Positions 52,085 through 61,363 of a stretch of DNA of 64,000 nucleotides are shown here, piece by piece. The notes beneath the pieces were generated by a model. The model was not told where the DNA came from, made no database searches, and saw only the letters and a program-made list of their open reading frames with translations. Origin of the DNA: an uncultured Paracoccaceae bacterium (GTDB lineage Bacteria; Pseudomonadota; Alphaproteobacteria; Rhodobacterales; Rhodobacteraceae); assembly GCA_947497985.1 (NCBI GenBank), contig CANMIX010000008.1, forward strand, positions 62,001-126,000. The letters run 5' to 3'. The position numbers were made by a program, and so were the translations under genes. The stretch's first letter is position 1; the number at the start of each line of letters is the position of its first letter.

Positions 52085-54481
52085 ATGAAATTCACGCTGT
52101 CCTGGCTGAAAGAACATCTCGACACCACCGCATCTGTGGACGAGATCTGTGAAGCACTTACCGACCTCGGACTTGAGGTTGAAGACGTGGTGAACCCAGC
52201 AGAGACGCTGAAAGCCTTTACCTTGGCCAAGATCGAGGCGGCCGAGCAGCACCCCGATGCGGATCGCCTACGGGTGTGCAAGGTGAACACGGATGAGGGC
52301 GAGAAACAGATCGTCTGTGGCGCGCCGAACGCACGTGCGGGCATCACTGTGGTTCTGTGTAAGCCGGGCGATTATGTGCCGGGCCTCGATTTCACCCTGT
52401 CGGTTGGCAAAATTCGCGGTGTTGAAAGCCACGGCATGATGGCTTCGTGGAAAGAGCTGCAATTGGGCGAAGACCACGATGGCATTGCTGAATTGGACAG
52501 TGGCGCAGTGGGCGACAAGCTGGTGGATTGGCTTGCGGCCCATGATCCGGCCAAAGTCGACACGGTGATTGAAATCGCGATCACCCCGAACCGCCCGGAT
52601 GCGCTGGGTGTGTATGGTATCGCGCGCGATCTGGCTGCACGTGGATTGGGTACGCTGAAGACCAGTGAATTCACCTCAATTGAGGGTAAGTTCCCGTGCC
52701 CGATCAATGTCACCATTGACGACGACACGCTGGATGGCGCGCCGGTCTTTGCCGGTCGTGTGATCCGTGGCGTGAAAAACGGCCCCAGCCCCAAATGGCT
52801 GCAGGACCGGTTGACGGCGATTGGCCTGCGTCCGATCTCCACATTGGTGGATATCACTAATTTCTTCACCTTTGACCAGAACCGCCCGCTGCATGTCTTT
52901 GACGTGGCAAAGGTTTCTGGTGATCTGCGGGTGCATCGCGCAACCGGTGGTGAGACGCTGTTGGCGTTGGACGAAAAGGAATACACATTTGCTGCCGGGC
53001 AGATGGTGATTTCGGACGACAATGGCGTCGAAAGCGTTGCTGGTATAATGGGCGGCGAAGAGACCGGTTGTACTGAAGACACCGTTGATGTCTTCCTTGA
53101 AAGCGCGTTCTGGGATCATGTCCAGATCGCAACCACAGGCCGTGCGCTAAAGATCAATTCCGACGCGCGCTATCGTTTTGAACGTGGCGTTGATCCGGAA
53201 TTCACCGTCGAAGGTCTGGAACGCGCCACCCAGATGATCCTGGATCTTTGTGGTGGTGAGCCGTCGGACAAGGTGATTGCTGGCGATGTGCCAAATCACG
53301 CACGGGCCTATAAGTTGGACGCAGAACGGGTGCAGTCGCTGGTTGGAATGGACATCCCCGAAAGCGAACAGCGCCAGACCCTGACCCGTCTGGGTTTCCG
53401 TCTGGAAGGCAATTTGGCCCATGTGCCAAGCTGGCGTCCCGATGTGATGGGCGAAGCGGATCTGGTGGAAGAAGTGGCGCGGATCGCGTCCCTGACCAAG
53501 CTGGAAGGCAAGCCGCTGCCGCGTTTGACCGATGGCATTCCCAAACCGGTCATGACCCCACAGCAGCGCCGCATGCAGATGGCACGCCGGACCTCGGCAG
53601 CTCTGGGCTATAATGAGCTGGTGACCTATACGTTCATCGACCAAGGCGCCGCAGCACTGTTTGGCGGCGGTGAAGATACCAGCAAATTGGCGAACCCGAT
53701 TTCATCCGAGATGAGCCATATGCGCCCGGACCTGTTGGCGGGTCTGTTGCAGGCAGCCGCCCGCAATCAGGCGCGTGGTTTTATGGATCTGGCCCTGTTT
53801 GAGGCAGGACCGGTGTTCCAGGGCAGCGAGCCTGGCGAGCAGCGTGAACAGATCGCGGGTCTCTTGGTGGGCAAAACCGGTCCCAAGGATGTGCATGGCG
53901 CGTCCCGTGATGTGGATGTTTTTGACGCCAAAGCCGATGTTGAGGCGGTGCTGAGCGCGATTGGTGCCCCTGCCAAGGTTCAGATCCTGCGTGAAGGCGA
54001 TGCTTGGTGGCATCCGGGTCGCCACGGTCGTATCTGTCTGGGACCGAAAAAGACATTGGGTGTCTTTGGCGAAGTGCACCCCAAGGTTCTGTCTGAACTG
54101 GGGATCAAGGGCGCGGCGGTTGCCTTTACCATCTGGCCCGAAGAAATCCCGATGCCACGCAAATCCGGTGCCAACCGCGGTGCGCTGGCGATCAGCGATT
54201 TGCAAGCAGTTGAACGCGACTTTGCCTTTGTGGTCGACGAGGGTGTCGAGGCGCTGACATTGGTCAATGCCGCAGCCGGTGCCGACAAGGCGTTGATCGC
54301 GGATGTGCGTGTCTTTGACGAATTCATTGGGGGCTCACTGGGTGAGGGTAAGAAATCCCTGGCCATCACCGTGCGCCTGCAACCCACAGACAAGACGCTG
54401 AAAGAAAAAGACATTGAAGCCGTCAGCGCCAAGATCATCACCAAAGTGACCAAGGCCACTGGCGGTGAATTGCGCGGGTAA
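52085..54481 (+). CDS. pheT: Phenylalanine-tRNA ligase beta subunit
   Basis: A 798-residue subunit. MKFTLSWLKEHLDTTASVDE is the usual start. The N-terminal EMAP/tRNA-binding domain (about 40-150) includes HPDADRLRVCKV. The B3/B4 editing domain lies in the first half (ALGVYGIARDLAARG), B5 follows near 400-470, and the FDX-ACB anticodon-binding domain closes the protein (KSLAITVRLQPTDKTL). It works with PheS in an alpha2beta2 enzyme. About 1.6 kb separates it from pheS. Confidence 0.97.
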   Translation: MKFTLSWLKEHLDTTASVDEICEALTDLGLEVEDVVNPAETLKAFTLAKIEAAEQHPDADRLRVCKVNTDEGEKQIVCGAPNARAGITVVLCKPGDYVPGLDFTLSVGKIRGVESHGMMASWKELQLGEDHDGIAELDSGAVGDKLVDWLAAHDPAKVDTVIEIAITPNRPDALGVYGIARDLAARGLGTLKTSEFTSIEGKFPCPINVTIDDDTLDGAPVFAGRVIRGVKNGPSPKWLQDRLTAIGLRPISTLVDITNFFTFDQNRPLHVFDVAKVSGDLRVHRATGGETLLALDEKEYTFAAGQMVISDDNGVESVAGIMGGEETGCTEDTVDVFLESAFWDHVQIATTGRALKINSDARYRFERGVDPEFTVEGLERATQMILDLCGGEPSDKVIAGDVPNHARAYKLDAERVQSLVGMDIPESEQRQTLTRLGFRLEGNLAHVPSWRPDVMGEADLVEEVARIASLTKLEGKPLPRLTDGIPKPVMTPQQRRMQMARRTSAALGYNELVTYTFIDQGAAALFGGGEDTSKLANPISSEMSHMRPDLLAGLLQAAARNQARGFMDLALFEAGPVFQGSEPGEQREQIAGLLVGKTGPKDVHGASRDVDVFDAKADVEAVLSAIGAPAKVQILREGDAWWHPGRHGRICLGPKKTLGVFGEVHPKVLSELGIKGAAVAFTIWPEEIPMPRKSGANRGALAISDLQAVERDFAFVVDEGVEALTLVNAAAGADKALIADVRVFDEFIGGSLGEGKKSLAITVRLQPTDKTLKEKDIEAVSAKIITKVTKATGGELRG

Positions 54482-54504
54482 CCGAATGTTGTCGTGAACA
54501 CAAA

Positions 54505-54533
54505 ACGCGCTCCGCTTTCGGGGCGCGTTTTTT
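54505..54533 (+). terminator. Terminator after pheT
   Basis: ACGCGCTCC (54505-54513) pairs with GGGGCGCGT (54520-54528), allowing one G-T pair, and is followed by a T-run. Confidence 0.85.
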
Positions 54534-54549
54534 GTGGCTGGAGGATTAA

Positions 54550-54957
54550 ATGCCCTATGCGTTGGTGCCAGAATTATCTGTCCGAGACTGGATGACATCG
54601 CGCGCGTTCTATGTGGACGTATTGGGCTTTTGTGTTCTGCATGAACGCCCTGACGAAGGGTTTAGCTATCTGGCGTTGGGTCGAGCTGAGTTGATGATTG
54701 ACCAACTTGGCGCAGGGCGGGATTTTGGCGACGCGGTGCTTGAAAAGCCGTTTGGGCGCGGTGTGAACCTTCAGATCGAAGTTCCTGACGTCAGACATCT
54801 TCTGAGCCAAGTCATCGCGGCCCAGATGCCGCTTGCTTTAGAACTCGAAGAAAAATGGTATCGGGTTGGAGATCAAGAAGCTGGAAACCTGCAGTTTATT
54901 GCCGCTGATCCGGACGGCTATCTGCTGCGGTTTTTCCAAGACTTGGGGACGCGATAA
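54550..54957 (+). CDS. VOC-superfamily protein (bleomycin-resistance/glyoxalase-like)
   Basis: A 135-residue protein of the vicinal-oxygen-chelate fold. MPYALVPELSVRDWMTSRAF starts the first beta-alpha-beta unit (YVDVLGF), and the second ends with AADPDGYLLRFFQ. Close relatives bind bleomycin-type drugs or act as small dioxygenases; the length and the LMIDQLGAGRDFG segment suit the drug-binding type. It follows the pheT terminator with its own ribosome binding site (GGAGG). Confidence 0.82.
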   Translation: MPYALVPELSVRDWMTSRAFYVDVLGFCVLHERPDEGFSYLALGRAELMIDQLGAGRDFGDAVLEKPFGRGVNLQIEVPDVRHLLSQVIAAQMPLALELEEKWYRVGDQEAGNLQFIAADPDGYLLRFFQDLGTR

Positions 54958-54966
54958 GAGCAGGGA

Positions 54967-55848
54967 TCACTTTTTATGTCCCAGAACCTCTGCCAGAACA
55001 TCAAACACAAATCGTATTTTGCGACTGGTGTGCAGCTCGCGGTGGGTGGTCAGCCAGATCGGAAAGACCACCGGCTCCATCTGTGGTAACAGGCGGATCA
55101 CACCTGGTGTATTGTCACCTACATCGGATGCCATAATGGCGATGCCAAATCCCTGGCGCACCAGTTCCCAGCCCACCAAACCGTTATGGGTGTTGAAGCG
55201 AAAGTTCTCGGCCGTGGCCTCGATCCCCAAAGGTTTGAGAAACCCAACCATTTGGTCCACATCGCCAAAGCCGATAAATTCATGCTGCCCGCAGTCCGCA
55301 AGGGTTTGCGGCGCGCCATTTGCTTTGACATAGGTTTCGCTGGCATAGAGATAGGCGCGCGCTTCCTGTACCAGACGCGCGACCAGATCGGGTTGTTCGG
55401 GGCGTACGTGGCGGACGGCGATATCTGCTTCGCGGCGCATCAGGTCACGCAGATCGTTGTCGGCGACGATCTCAACCTTCAGGCGGGGTGCACGTTCGGC
55501 AAGGATGCGCAGCGCTTGTGGTAGGACGTAGACGGAAAACACATCTGAGGCAGTGATGCGGACCAGGCCTTCAACCTCTTCGCTTTGACTGGTAGCGGTG
55601 ATGGCAAAAGCCTCGGCCGCCTGGCCCATCTGGCGCGCGTGGGTCAGCAATTCATGCCCAGCGTCGGTCAATTGCAGCGCGCGGCCCAGCCGTTCAAACA
55701 GCATCACGCCCATCTCATCCTCAAGCGCGGCCACTTGGCGCGACAGCGTGGGTTGCGTCAGACGCAATTGCCGAGCCGCCGCAGACAGGGATCCTGTGTC
55801 GGCGGTGGCAAGGAAGGCGCGGATATGTGTCCAATCAGGGCTGCTCAT
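54967..55848 (-). CDS. LysR-family regulator
   Basis: A 293-residue regulator. The helix-turn-helix is GSLSAAARQLRLTQPTLSRQ near residue 17, and the effector domain extends from about 90. It is divergent from the methyltransferase gene across 88 bases, which is the likely target, and converges with the VOC gene nine bases apart. The effector is unknown. Confidence 0.9.
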   Translation of the reverse strand: MSSPDWTHIRAFLATADTGSLSAAARQLRLTQPTLSRQVAALEDEMGVMLFERLGRALQLTDAGHELLTHARQMGQAAEAFAITATSQSEEVEGLVRITASDVFSVYVLPQALRILAERAPRLKVEIVADNDLRDLMRREADIAVRHVRPEQPDLVARLVQEARAYLYASETYVKANGAPQTLADCGQHEFIGFGDVDQMVGFLKPLGIEATAENFRFNTHNGLVGWELVRQGFGIAIMASDVGDNTPGVIRLLPQMEPVVFPIWLTTHRELHTSRKIRFVFDVLAEVLGHKK

Positions 55849-55936
55849 ACATCCCTGTATAGGTCCCTTGCGATTTTAGGCAATTCATCGCGTGCCGGTG
55901 TGGGACTAAGGTGCGCACAACAATGGAGTGTGTGAC

Positions 55937-56581
55937 ATGTCGGTTGATCTAGGGTTTTGGAATGGTATCGCCGCGCGATACGCGGCGCTGCCGGTGCGTG
56001 ATGAGGACGCCTATGCGCGCACATTGGACCGGGTGGCACATTATCTGACACCTGCACAAGATGTTCTGGAATTGGGTGCAGGCACTGGAACCACCGCCGT
56101 CAAACTGGCGGGCCAGGTTAATTCTATACTGGCCACGGATCTGGCCCCCGCCATGTTGGCTATCGCCGACCAGCGCGCGGCGGAGGCGGGAGTTGAGAAC
56201 CTAAAAACCCAAGTGGCCGTGGCGCAGACCGCCCCCGAAGGGCCGTTTGATGTGATCCTAGCGATGAACCTGTTGCATCTGGTGCCGGACCTTGCGGCGG
56301 ATCTGGCTGCCATTGCCGCGCGTTTGCCCGAAGGCGGGTTGTTCATCTCCAAGACACCCAGCCTGGGGGAGGCAGGGGTGGTTAAACGCATGGTTATGAC
56401 TGCGATGATCTCTGTAATGGGGTGTATTGGAAAAGCGCCCAAAACGGTCTCGTTTGTGACGGTCGACGGATTGGAACAGATGATCCTGAACGCTGGGTTC
56501 GAGGTTCTGGAGGTCGGTAACTACCCCGCCAGCACGCCGGGACGATTTGTCGTCGCGCGCAAGATTTCGCCAGTGGATTGA
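55937..56581 (+). CDS. SAM-dependent class I methyltransferase
   Basis: A 214-residue methyltransferase. ATG 55937 has GGAG at a good distance; an in-frame GTG lies at 55928. The SAM-binding motif I is VLELGAGTGTTAVKL near residue 45, then TDLAPAMLAIA (motif II) and FDVILAMNLLHLVPD. The substrate is not recognisable. It is divergent from the LysR regulator. Confidence 0.88.
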   Translation: MSVDLGFWNGIAARYAALPVRDEDAYARTLDRVAHYLTPAQDVLELGAGTGTTAVKLAGQVNSILATDLAPAMLAIADQRAAEAGVENLKTQVAVAQTAPEGPFDVILAMNLLHLVPDLAADLAAIAARLPEGGLFISKTPSLGEAGVVKRMVMTAMISVMGCIGKAPKTVSFVTVDGLEQMILNAGFEVLEVGNYPASTPGRFVVARKISPVD

Positions 56582-56655
56582 GCCGCGCGCCTGCGCTAGG
56601 TGTAGGCGCGATGTACAACAGTCCTGTGACGGGGCACAGGCGGAGGAGATGTCCA

Positions 56656-57102
56656 ATGATGAGCGTATACCTTTCAGGTGAAATCCACACCGACTGGCGA
56701 GAGCAGATTATTGAGGGTGCCGAAGCGCTTGGCATTCATTTTAATGCGCCGGTGACAGATCATGCAGCCAGCGATGATTGCGGCGTGGCGATCCTGGGCG
56801 CCGAGGAAAACAAGTTCTGGCACGATCACAAAGGTGCCAAGCTGAACGCGATCCGCACCCGCAAAGGTATCGAAGAGGCCGATGTGGTCGTGGTGCGCTT
56901 TGGTGAGAAATACAAACAGTGGAACGCAGCCTTTGACGCAGGTTATGCGGCGGCGTTAGGCAAATCGATCATCGTGCTGAGCCAGCCCGAGCATCAACAC
57001 GCGTTGAAAGAAGTGCATGCGGCGGCCCTGGCCGTGGCGCAAACCCCGCAGCAAGTGGTTGAGATGCTGACCTATGTAGCTGAGGGCACATTGCCGAAAT
57101 GA
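56656..57102 (+). CDS. ytoQ: YtoQ-family protein
   Basis: A 148-residue protein. GGAGGAG precedes tandem ATGs at 56656 and 56659. The start MSVYLSGEIHTDWREQI and the segment VVVRFGEKYKQWNAAFDAGYA identify YtoQ, a small nucleoside-2-deoxyribosyltransferase-like family whose reaction is not established. GEIHTDWR and the Glu/Asp-rich core suit a nucleotide- or sugar-binding pocket. The next gene overlaps its stop by four bases. Confidence 0.85.
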   Translation: MMSVYLSGEIHTDWREQIIEGAEALGIHFNAPVTDHAASDDCGVAILGAEENKFWHDHKGAKLNAIRTRKGIEEADVVVVRFGEKYKQWNAAFDAGYAAALGKSIIVLSQPEHQHALKEVHAAALAVAQTPQQVVEMLTYVAEGTLPK

Positions 57103-57635
57103 TCGCGCCCGAGATCCGCACCGACCGTTTGATCCTGCGCGCACATGGGCTGCAGGATTACGGAGATGTGTTGCGGGTCTGGTCGCAGCCCGAGGTGGTG
57201 AAACACATCAGCGGTGTGCCTGATACGGCAGAAACCGCCTGGGCCAAACTGATGTTTCACATTGGTCACTGGGCCGCGCTTGGCTTTGGCTATTGGGCGG
57301 TCACATCGCGGGAGGGTGCCTATTTGGGCATGGTGGGGTTTTGTATCCTGCCTCGCCTGTCGGAACCTGCGTTGAAGGACTTATTGGGCGTGGATCCGAT
57401 TGAGGCAGGTTGGGTGCTGGACCCCTCGGCCCATGGTCAAGGTTTGGCGTCCGAGGCGATGGCGGCCGCCCTGACCTGGGCCGACGGCCAGCCCTGGTCC
57501 GAGACAGCCGCGATGATTGCGCAGGACAATGCGCCCTCGGTTCGGCTGGCTGCAAAACTGGGGTATAAGGCGGCGGGCAGAGTGGCGTATCGCGGGGTGC
57601 AGAACCAGCTGTCGCGGCGCCCGCGTGGTGGATAG
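57099..57635 (+). CDS. GNAT-family N-acetyltransferase (RimJ/RimL type)
   Basis: A 178-residue acetyltransferase. TDRLILRAHGLQDYGDVLRV is the typical RimJ/RimL start, and the acetyl-CoA-binding segment is EAGWVLDPSAHGQGLASEAM near residue 105. NAPSVRLAAKLGY follows. Proteins of this type acetylate ribosomal protein termini or small molecules. Its ATG overlaps the ytoQ stop by four bases, so the two are co-translated. It converges with the membrane-protein gene 12 bases away. Confidence 0.9.
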   Translation: MIAPEIRTDRLILRAHGLQDYGDVLRVWSQPEVVKHISGVPDTAETAWAKLMFHIGHWAALGFGYWAVTSREGAYLGMVGFCILPRLSEPALKDLLGVDPIEAGWVLDPSAHGQGLASEAMAAALTWADGQPWSETAAMIAQDNAPSVRLAAKLGYKAAGRVAYRGVQNQLSRRPRGG

Positions 57636-57647
57636 AACGCCGCTGTA

Positions 57648-58094
57648 TCAGCCTCGGCCGCGTTTGCGTGCAATATGAACCAACCAGACGGCGACCGCGA
57701 TTTCAACCCAAGCCAAAGGTAAAGCGACCAGTGCCACAGACATTGGAGCGAGGTTCATATTGTAAAGCCCAAGCCATAAAATTACAAAGATCGAGGCCCA
57801 AATGCCTGTTGCTGTGGCAAGCTGGGACTGCCGGGTTTCCCCGAAGCGATCAAGCGCCAACCAGGTAATTGCCGAGACCGCGACCACCAACAGCGTGTCC
57901 CAGATCGCCCAGATCAGAAATACCGGCAGGTTCATTGGCGCGACTTCGGGAATGACGTGCATGGCTTCGCGCATCATGGGCATAACAAAGGCAAAATAGC
58001 GAAAGACCTCGGAGATATTCATCCAGATCATGTTCAATCCCACCGCCCACAAGAAGGCGGTCGGCAGTTGGCGTGTCAGGGCGATCGTTGTCAT
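57648..58094 (-). CDS. Integral membrane protein of unknown function
   Basis: A 148-residue protein with about four helices, starting MTTIALTRQLPTAFLWAVGL at 58094. No signature residues were recognised beyond a Met/Trp-rich first helix. It overlaps the TetR gene stop by four bases, so it is probably regulated by that protein and may be a small efflux or membrane-protection protein. Confidence 0.8.
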   Translation of the reverse strand: MTTIALTRQLPTAFLWAVGLNMIWMNISEVFRYFAFVMPMMREAMHVIPEVAPMNLPVFLIWAIWDTLLVVAVSAITWLALDRFGETRQSQLATATGIWASIFVILWLGLYNMNLAPMSVALVALPLAWVEIAVAVWLVHIARKRGRG

Positions 58095-58678
58095 GTGATG
58101 CTGCTTTTTAGCATGGAAATGAAATGGCTGGCGGCTGCGCGCAGAACATCGGCATCTTCGGTGACGCGCGACAGCGACCAAAGCCCGGTGGCAAAGGTCA
58201 GTGTGGCGTCTGCGCTTGCGCTCAGCTGGCTAGGGGAGTGATCCGGTGCCGTGTTTGCAAGGGCTGATCGGAAGCCTGCGCGCAGGCGGGCATTATGGGC
58301 ATCGACTTTTGCACGAATGTCTGTGTCGTGAGGGGCAATTTCCGTCGTCAGATTTGCCACCAGACATCCTGGCCCCGGCAGGCCGGATGTTTGGGCCAGG
58401 TTGATTTGATAGGTGAAATAGTCCGCGGCGGTGTCGAGCGTTGCGTCTGGTTGTTCCACACGGGCAAAGGCCGGGGTGACAATCTGCGTCTGATACAGAT
58501 CCAGCGCCTGCAACAGTGCGCCTTTTTTGCCGCCGAATTCCTTGTAAATGCCGTGACGGCTGACCCCGGTTTTACGCACCAGATCATCCATCGACGTCGC
58601 GCTGTAGCCGCCTGCCCAGAACAGGTGCAGTGTCTTTTCCGCCAACAGGGCGCGGTTGTATGTTTGTGGTCGAGCCAT
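58091..58678 (-). CDS. TetR-family regulator
   Basis: A 195-residue regulator. ATG 58678 (MARPQTYNRALLAEKTLHLF) is preferred over a longer frame. The helix-turn-helix is SMDDLVRKTGVSRHGIYKEF. The C-terminal domain has GPGCLVANLTTEIAPHD, common in this group. It is co-transcribed with the small membrane protein and faces an operator-like palindrome 14 bases before its start, which argues for autoregulation. Confidence 0.9.
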   Translation of the reverse strand: MARPQTYNRALLAEKTLHLFWAGGYSATSMDDLVRKTGVSRHGIYKEFGGKKGALLQALDLYQTQIVTPAFARVEQPDATLDTAADYFTYQINLAQTSGLPGPGCLVANLTTEIAPHDTDIRAKVDAHNARLRAGFRSALANTAPDHSPSQLSASADATLTFATGLWSLSRVTEDADVLRAAASHFISMLKSSIT

Positions 58679-58691
58679 ACTGTTTACGTAA

Positions 58692-58707
58692 CAGAATGAT
58701 CGTTCTG
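58692..58707. promoter_or_regulatory. TetR-type operator
   Basis: CAGAATGATCGTTCTG is a palindrome with one internal mismatch pair, 14 bases before the TetR ATG at 58678. GAAYGATCRTTC-like sites are common for TetR regulators. Confidence 0.6.
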
Positions 58708-58716
58708 AAATAAAGC

Positions 58717-58750
58717 AAAAAAGGACCGCCACACGAAACATGCGGCGGTC
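58717..58750 (-). terminator. Terminator after mscL
   Basis: GACCGCC (58724-58730) pairs with GGCGGTC (58744-58750). On the minus strand a six-base T-run follows, seven bases after the mscL stop. Confidence 0.82.
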
Positions 58751-58756
58751 GGGGTC

Positions 58757-59188
58757 TTACTGTTCGGATTTCAGCGAGTCGCGGATTTCCAGAAGAACGT
58801 CCAGTTCGCTTGGGCCTTTTGGGGCCTCTTCAGCGGCTTCTTCTTTGGTTTCCATCGCTTCTTTGGCTTTGTTCACATAGCGAACCAGCATGAACACCAC
58901 AAAGGCGATGATCAGAAAGTTCAGCACGGCCATGCCAAATGCGCCATAGGCAAAGACCGCAGCGCCTGCTTCGCGAGCCGCTTCAAGCGAGGCATACTCG
59001 CCGTCGCCGGACAGAACGAAAAAGTTGTTGGTGAAATCAATGCCGCCGGTGAACAGGCCGATGATTGGGTTGACCAGATCATCTACCATGGATTTCACGA
59101 TCGCGGTGAAGGCCGCACCGATGATGATACCGACCGCCATATCCATGACATTACCGCGGGCGATAAATGATTTGAACTCGTTGAACAT
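58757..59188 (-). CDS. mscL: Large-conductance mechanosensitive channel
   Basis: A 143-residue inner-membrane channel that opens under membrane tension and protects the cell from bursting in osmotic downshock. [20 protein letters not shown] is the invariant start, followed by TM1 ([21 protein letters not shown], shown in parts). TM2 is near 83-105 ([19 protein letters not shown]), and the C-terminal helix bundle is acidic ([20 protein letters not shown]). It is a single gene. Confidence 0.96.
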   Translation of the reverse strand: MFNEFKSFIARGNVMDMAVGIIIGAAFTAIVKSMVDDLVNPIIGLFTGGIDFTNNFFVLSGDGEYASLEAAREAGAAVFAYGAFGMAVLNFLIIAFVVFMLVRYVNKAKEAMETKEEAAEEAPKGPSELDVLLEIRDSLKSEQ

Positions 59189-59449
59189 GTCGCGTTTCCT
59201 CTTGTCCCCGTTTTTGCCCCTGGGTCACCCTATTGTTTCTTCTGGGTTTTCCGAGGTGCGCGCAGGTTAGTGTAGGAAGGGGGCACCTGTAAATTGGCAA
59301 TACATGCGGTTCAACTTATGCGTTCGGGGAAAACAAAAGGCGTTTTGCCCAAGAGCAGCCCGAAAGGGGAAGGCTGATCAAGGGCAAAACGCGAGGTTTG
59401 CGCGACCTTGGACATGAAAAGGGTCGCGCAGGAGGGCCGTCGGGGACGG

Positions 59450-60565
59450 TTACTGGATGGCGGTTTCAGCCGCGATATGGTCAAGGCCAAGCGCCTGTCC
59501 AACAGCCTCATAGGTCAATTGACCCGAGTGGACGTTTAGGCCGTTCAACAGGTGCGGATCTTCGGCGCAGGCACGTTTCCAACCCTTGTCGGCAAGCGCC
59601 AACAGGAAGGGCAGGGTGGCGTTGCCAAGTGCCTGGGTCGAGGTGCGCGCCACGGCGCCGGGCATATTGGCGACGCAGTAATGCATGATGCCGTCGACCT
59701 CGTAGATTGGGTCAGCATGGGTGGTCGCTTTGGAGGTTTCAAAACAGCCGCCCTGGTCGATGGCGACGTCTACGAGGGTTGCGCCGGGCTTCATCTCGGA
59801 CAGATCCGCGCGGGTGACCAATTTGGGGGCCGCCGCACCGGGGATCAGCACCGCGCCGATGACCATATCGGCCGCACGCACCAGATCAGCCGTGGCGCCA
59901 GCGGTGGCATATTGGTTTTTGAAGTCACGTCCAAAGACATCATCCAGATATTTCAGACGGTTGAGCGACCGATCCAGAACGGTGACATCTGCGCCCATGC
60001 CTGCGGCGACCTTGGCCGCGTGGGTGCCAACAACCCCGCCGCCAATAACCACAACTTTGGCCGGGGCAACGCCGGGGACGCCGCCCATCAGAACGCCGCG
60101 ACCGCCGTTGGCCTTTTGCAGGGTCCAGGCGCCCACCTGTGGAGCAAGACGGCCGGCCACTTCGGACATGGGGGCAAGCAGGGGCAGGCCACCGTGCGCA
60201 TCCGTGACGGTTTCATAAGCAATCGCGGTGCAGCCCGAGGCCAGCAAATCGCGTGTCTGTGCTGGGTCGGGGGCGAGGTGCAGATAGGTGAACAGCAGCT
60301 GTCCTTCGCGCAGCATCTTGCGTTCAACCGCTTGCGGCTCCTTTACCTTTACGATCATTTGCGCGGTGGCAAAAATCTCTTCGGCGGTGTCCAGAAGGAT
60401 GGCACCGGCCTGTTGGTAATCTTGGTCCGAGAACCCGGCGCCGAGGCCCGCGCCCTGCTGAATATAGACCTCATGGCCATGATTGGCAGCTTCACGGGCG
60501 GCGTCAGGGGTCATCCCGACGCGGAATTCCTGTGGTTTGATTTCCGTTGGGCATCCGATTTTCAT
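59450..60565 (-). CDS. ald: Alanine dehydrogenase
   Basis: A 371-residue enzyme that interconverts L-alanine and pyruvate plus ammonia with NAD. ATG 60565 (MKIGCPTEIKPQEFRVGMTP) is the family start. PDAAREAANHGHEVYIQQGA and VKVKEPQAVE carry substrate-binding residues including the Lys near 74. The NAD-binding motif is VVIGGGVVGTHAAKVAAGMG near 170, and LVDVAIDQGGCFETS follows near 263. It is divergent from an Lrp-type regulator, its likely activator. Confidence 0.95.
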   Translation of the reverse strand: MKIGCPTEIKPQEFRVGMTPDAAREAANHGHEVYIQQGAGLGAGFSDQDYQQAGAILLDTAEEIFATAQMIVKVKEPQAVERKMLREGQLLFTYLHLAPDPAQTRDLLASGCTAIAYETVTDAHGGLPLLAPMSEVAGRLAPQVGAWTLQKANGGRGVLMGGVPGVAPAKVVVIGGGVVGTHAAKVAAGMGADVTVLDRSLNRLKYLDDVFGRDFKNQYATAGATADLVRAADMVIGAVLIPGAAAPKLVTRADLSEMKPGATLVDVAIDQGGCFETSKATTHADPIYEVDGIMHYCVANMPGAVARTSTQALGNATLPFLLALADKGWKRACAEDPHLLNGLNVHSGQLTYEAVGQALGLDHIAAETAIQ

Positions 60566-60713
60566 GGTGGCTCTCCTGCACGCTCTCACACTTCCCAGTG
60601 TATTCAGGGTGGCGCAGCTGTCGCAAAATGTGCTGCTTTTCTGTGCAGGTTTACTTTATGGGAATGGGAGATTATGCGGTTAGGAAATCAAGTTGTGAAA
60701 GGATCTTCGACAT

Positions 60714-61172
60714 ATGTCCTTGGATGAAACAGATCGTCGTATTCTAAAGGTGCTACAAGACCGAGGGCGGATTTCGAACGCAGACCTATCTGAGGCGGTG
60801 AACCTGTCTCAATCTGCTTGCCACCGCCGTGTGCAGCGGCTGGAGGTGGATGGCTATATTCGCAAATATGTGGCGCTTTTGGATGCGCGCAAAATGGAAG
60901 TGCCCACCACCGTTTTTGTGGAGATCACCCTGTCAGGTCAGGCGGACGAGGTTCTGGATGCTTTTGAGAAAGGTGTCGCGCTAATTCCGGATGTGCTGGA
61001 GTGTCATTTGATGGCGGGTACGGCGGATTACCTGTTGAAGGTGGTTGCACAGAACACGGATGATTTTGCCCGTATCCACCGACAGTATCTTGCGCGTCTG
61101 CCTGGGGTAGCGCAGATGCAAAGCTCTTTTGCGTTGCGGACTGTTTTCAAGACAACCGCGCTGCCTGTTTGA
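60714..61172 (+). CDS. Lrp/AsnC-family regulator, probable activator of ald
   Basis: A 152-residue regulator. MSLDETDRRILKVLQDRGRI and the helix-turn-helix NADLSEAVNLSQSACHRRVQ are typical; the RAM domain includes ECHLMAGTADYLLKVV. It lies divergent from alanine dehydrogenase across 148 bases, the arrangement known for AldR-type regulators that respond to L-alanine. AAAGGA precedes the ATG. Confidence 0.92.
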   Translation: MSLDETDRRILKVLQDRGRISNADLSEAVNLSQSACHRRVQRLEVDGYIRKYVALLDARKMEVPTTVFVEITLSGQADEVLDAFEKGVALIPDVLECHLMAGTADYLLKVVAQNTDDFARIHRQYLARLPGVAQMQSSFALRTVFKTTALPV

Positions 61173-61363
61173 GCATTGCCTCGGGCTCCGGTAGGGTAAT
61201 TTGATGTTGGGCTGGTTGAGGACTTCAACCTTTGCATGTCTGGCCCTATGCTTTTAACCCTAACCGCGTGTTATGCGGTGGTTTTTTGCCCAATTGACAT
61301 GAAACGATCATATGGGGCCGCTATGGCCTCGTATGGATTTTGGATTTGATGAAGGAGATCCCC

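Noticed and set aside
59552-60727. 391-codon plus-strand frame opposite alanine dehydrogenase
   Set aside because: It fully overlaps ald, which has all family motifs, and shows no domain of its own.
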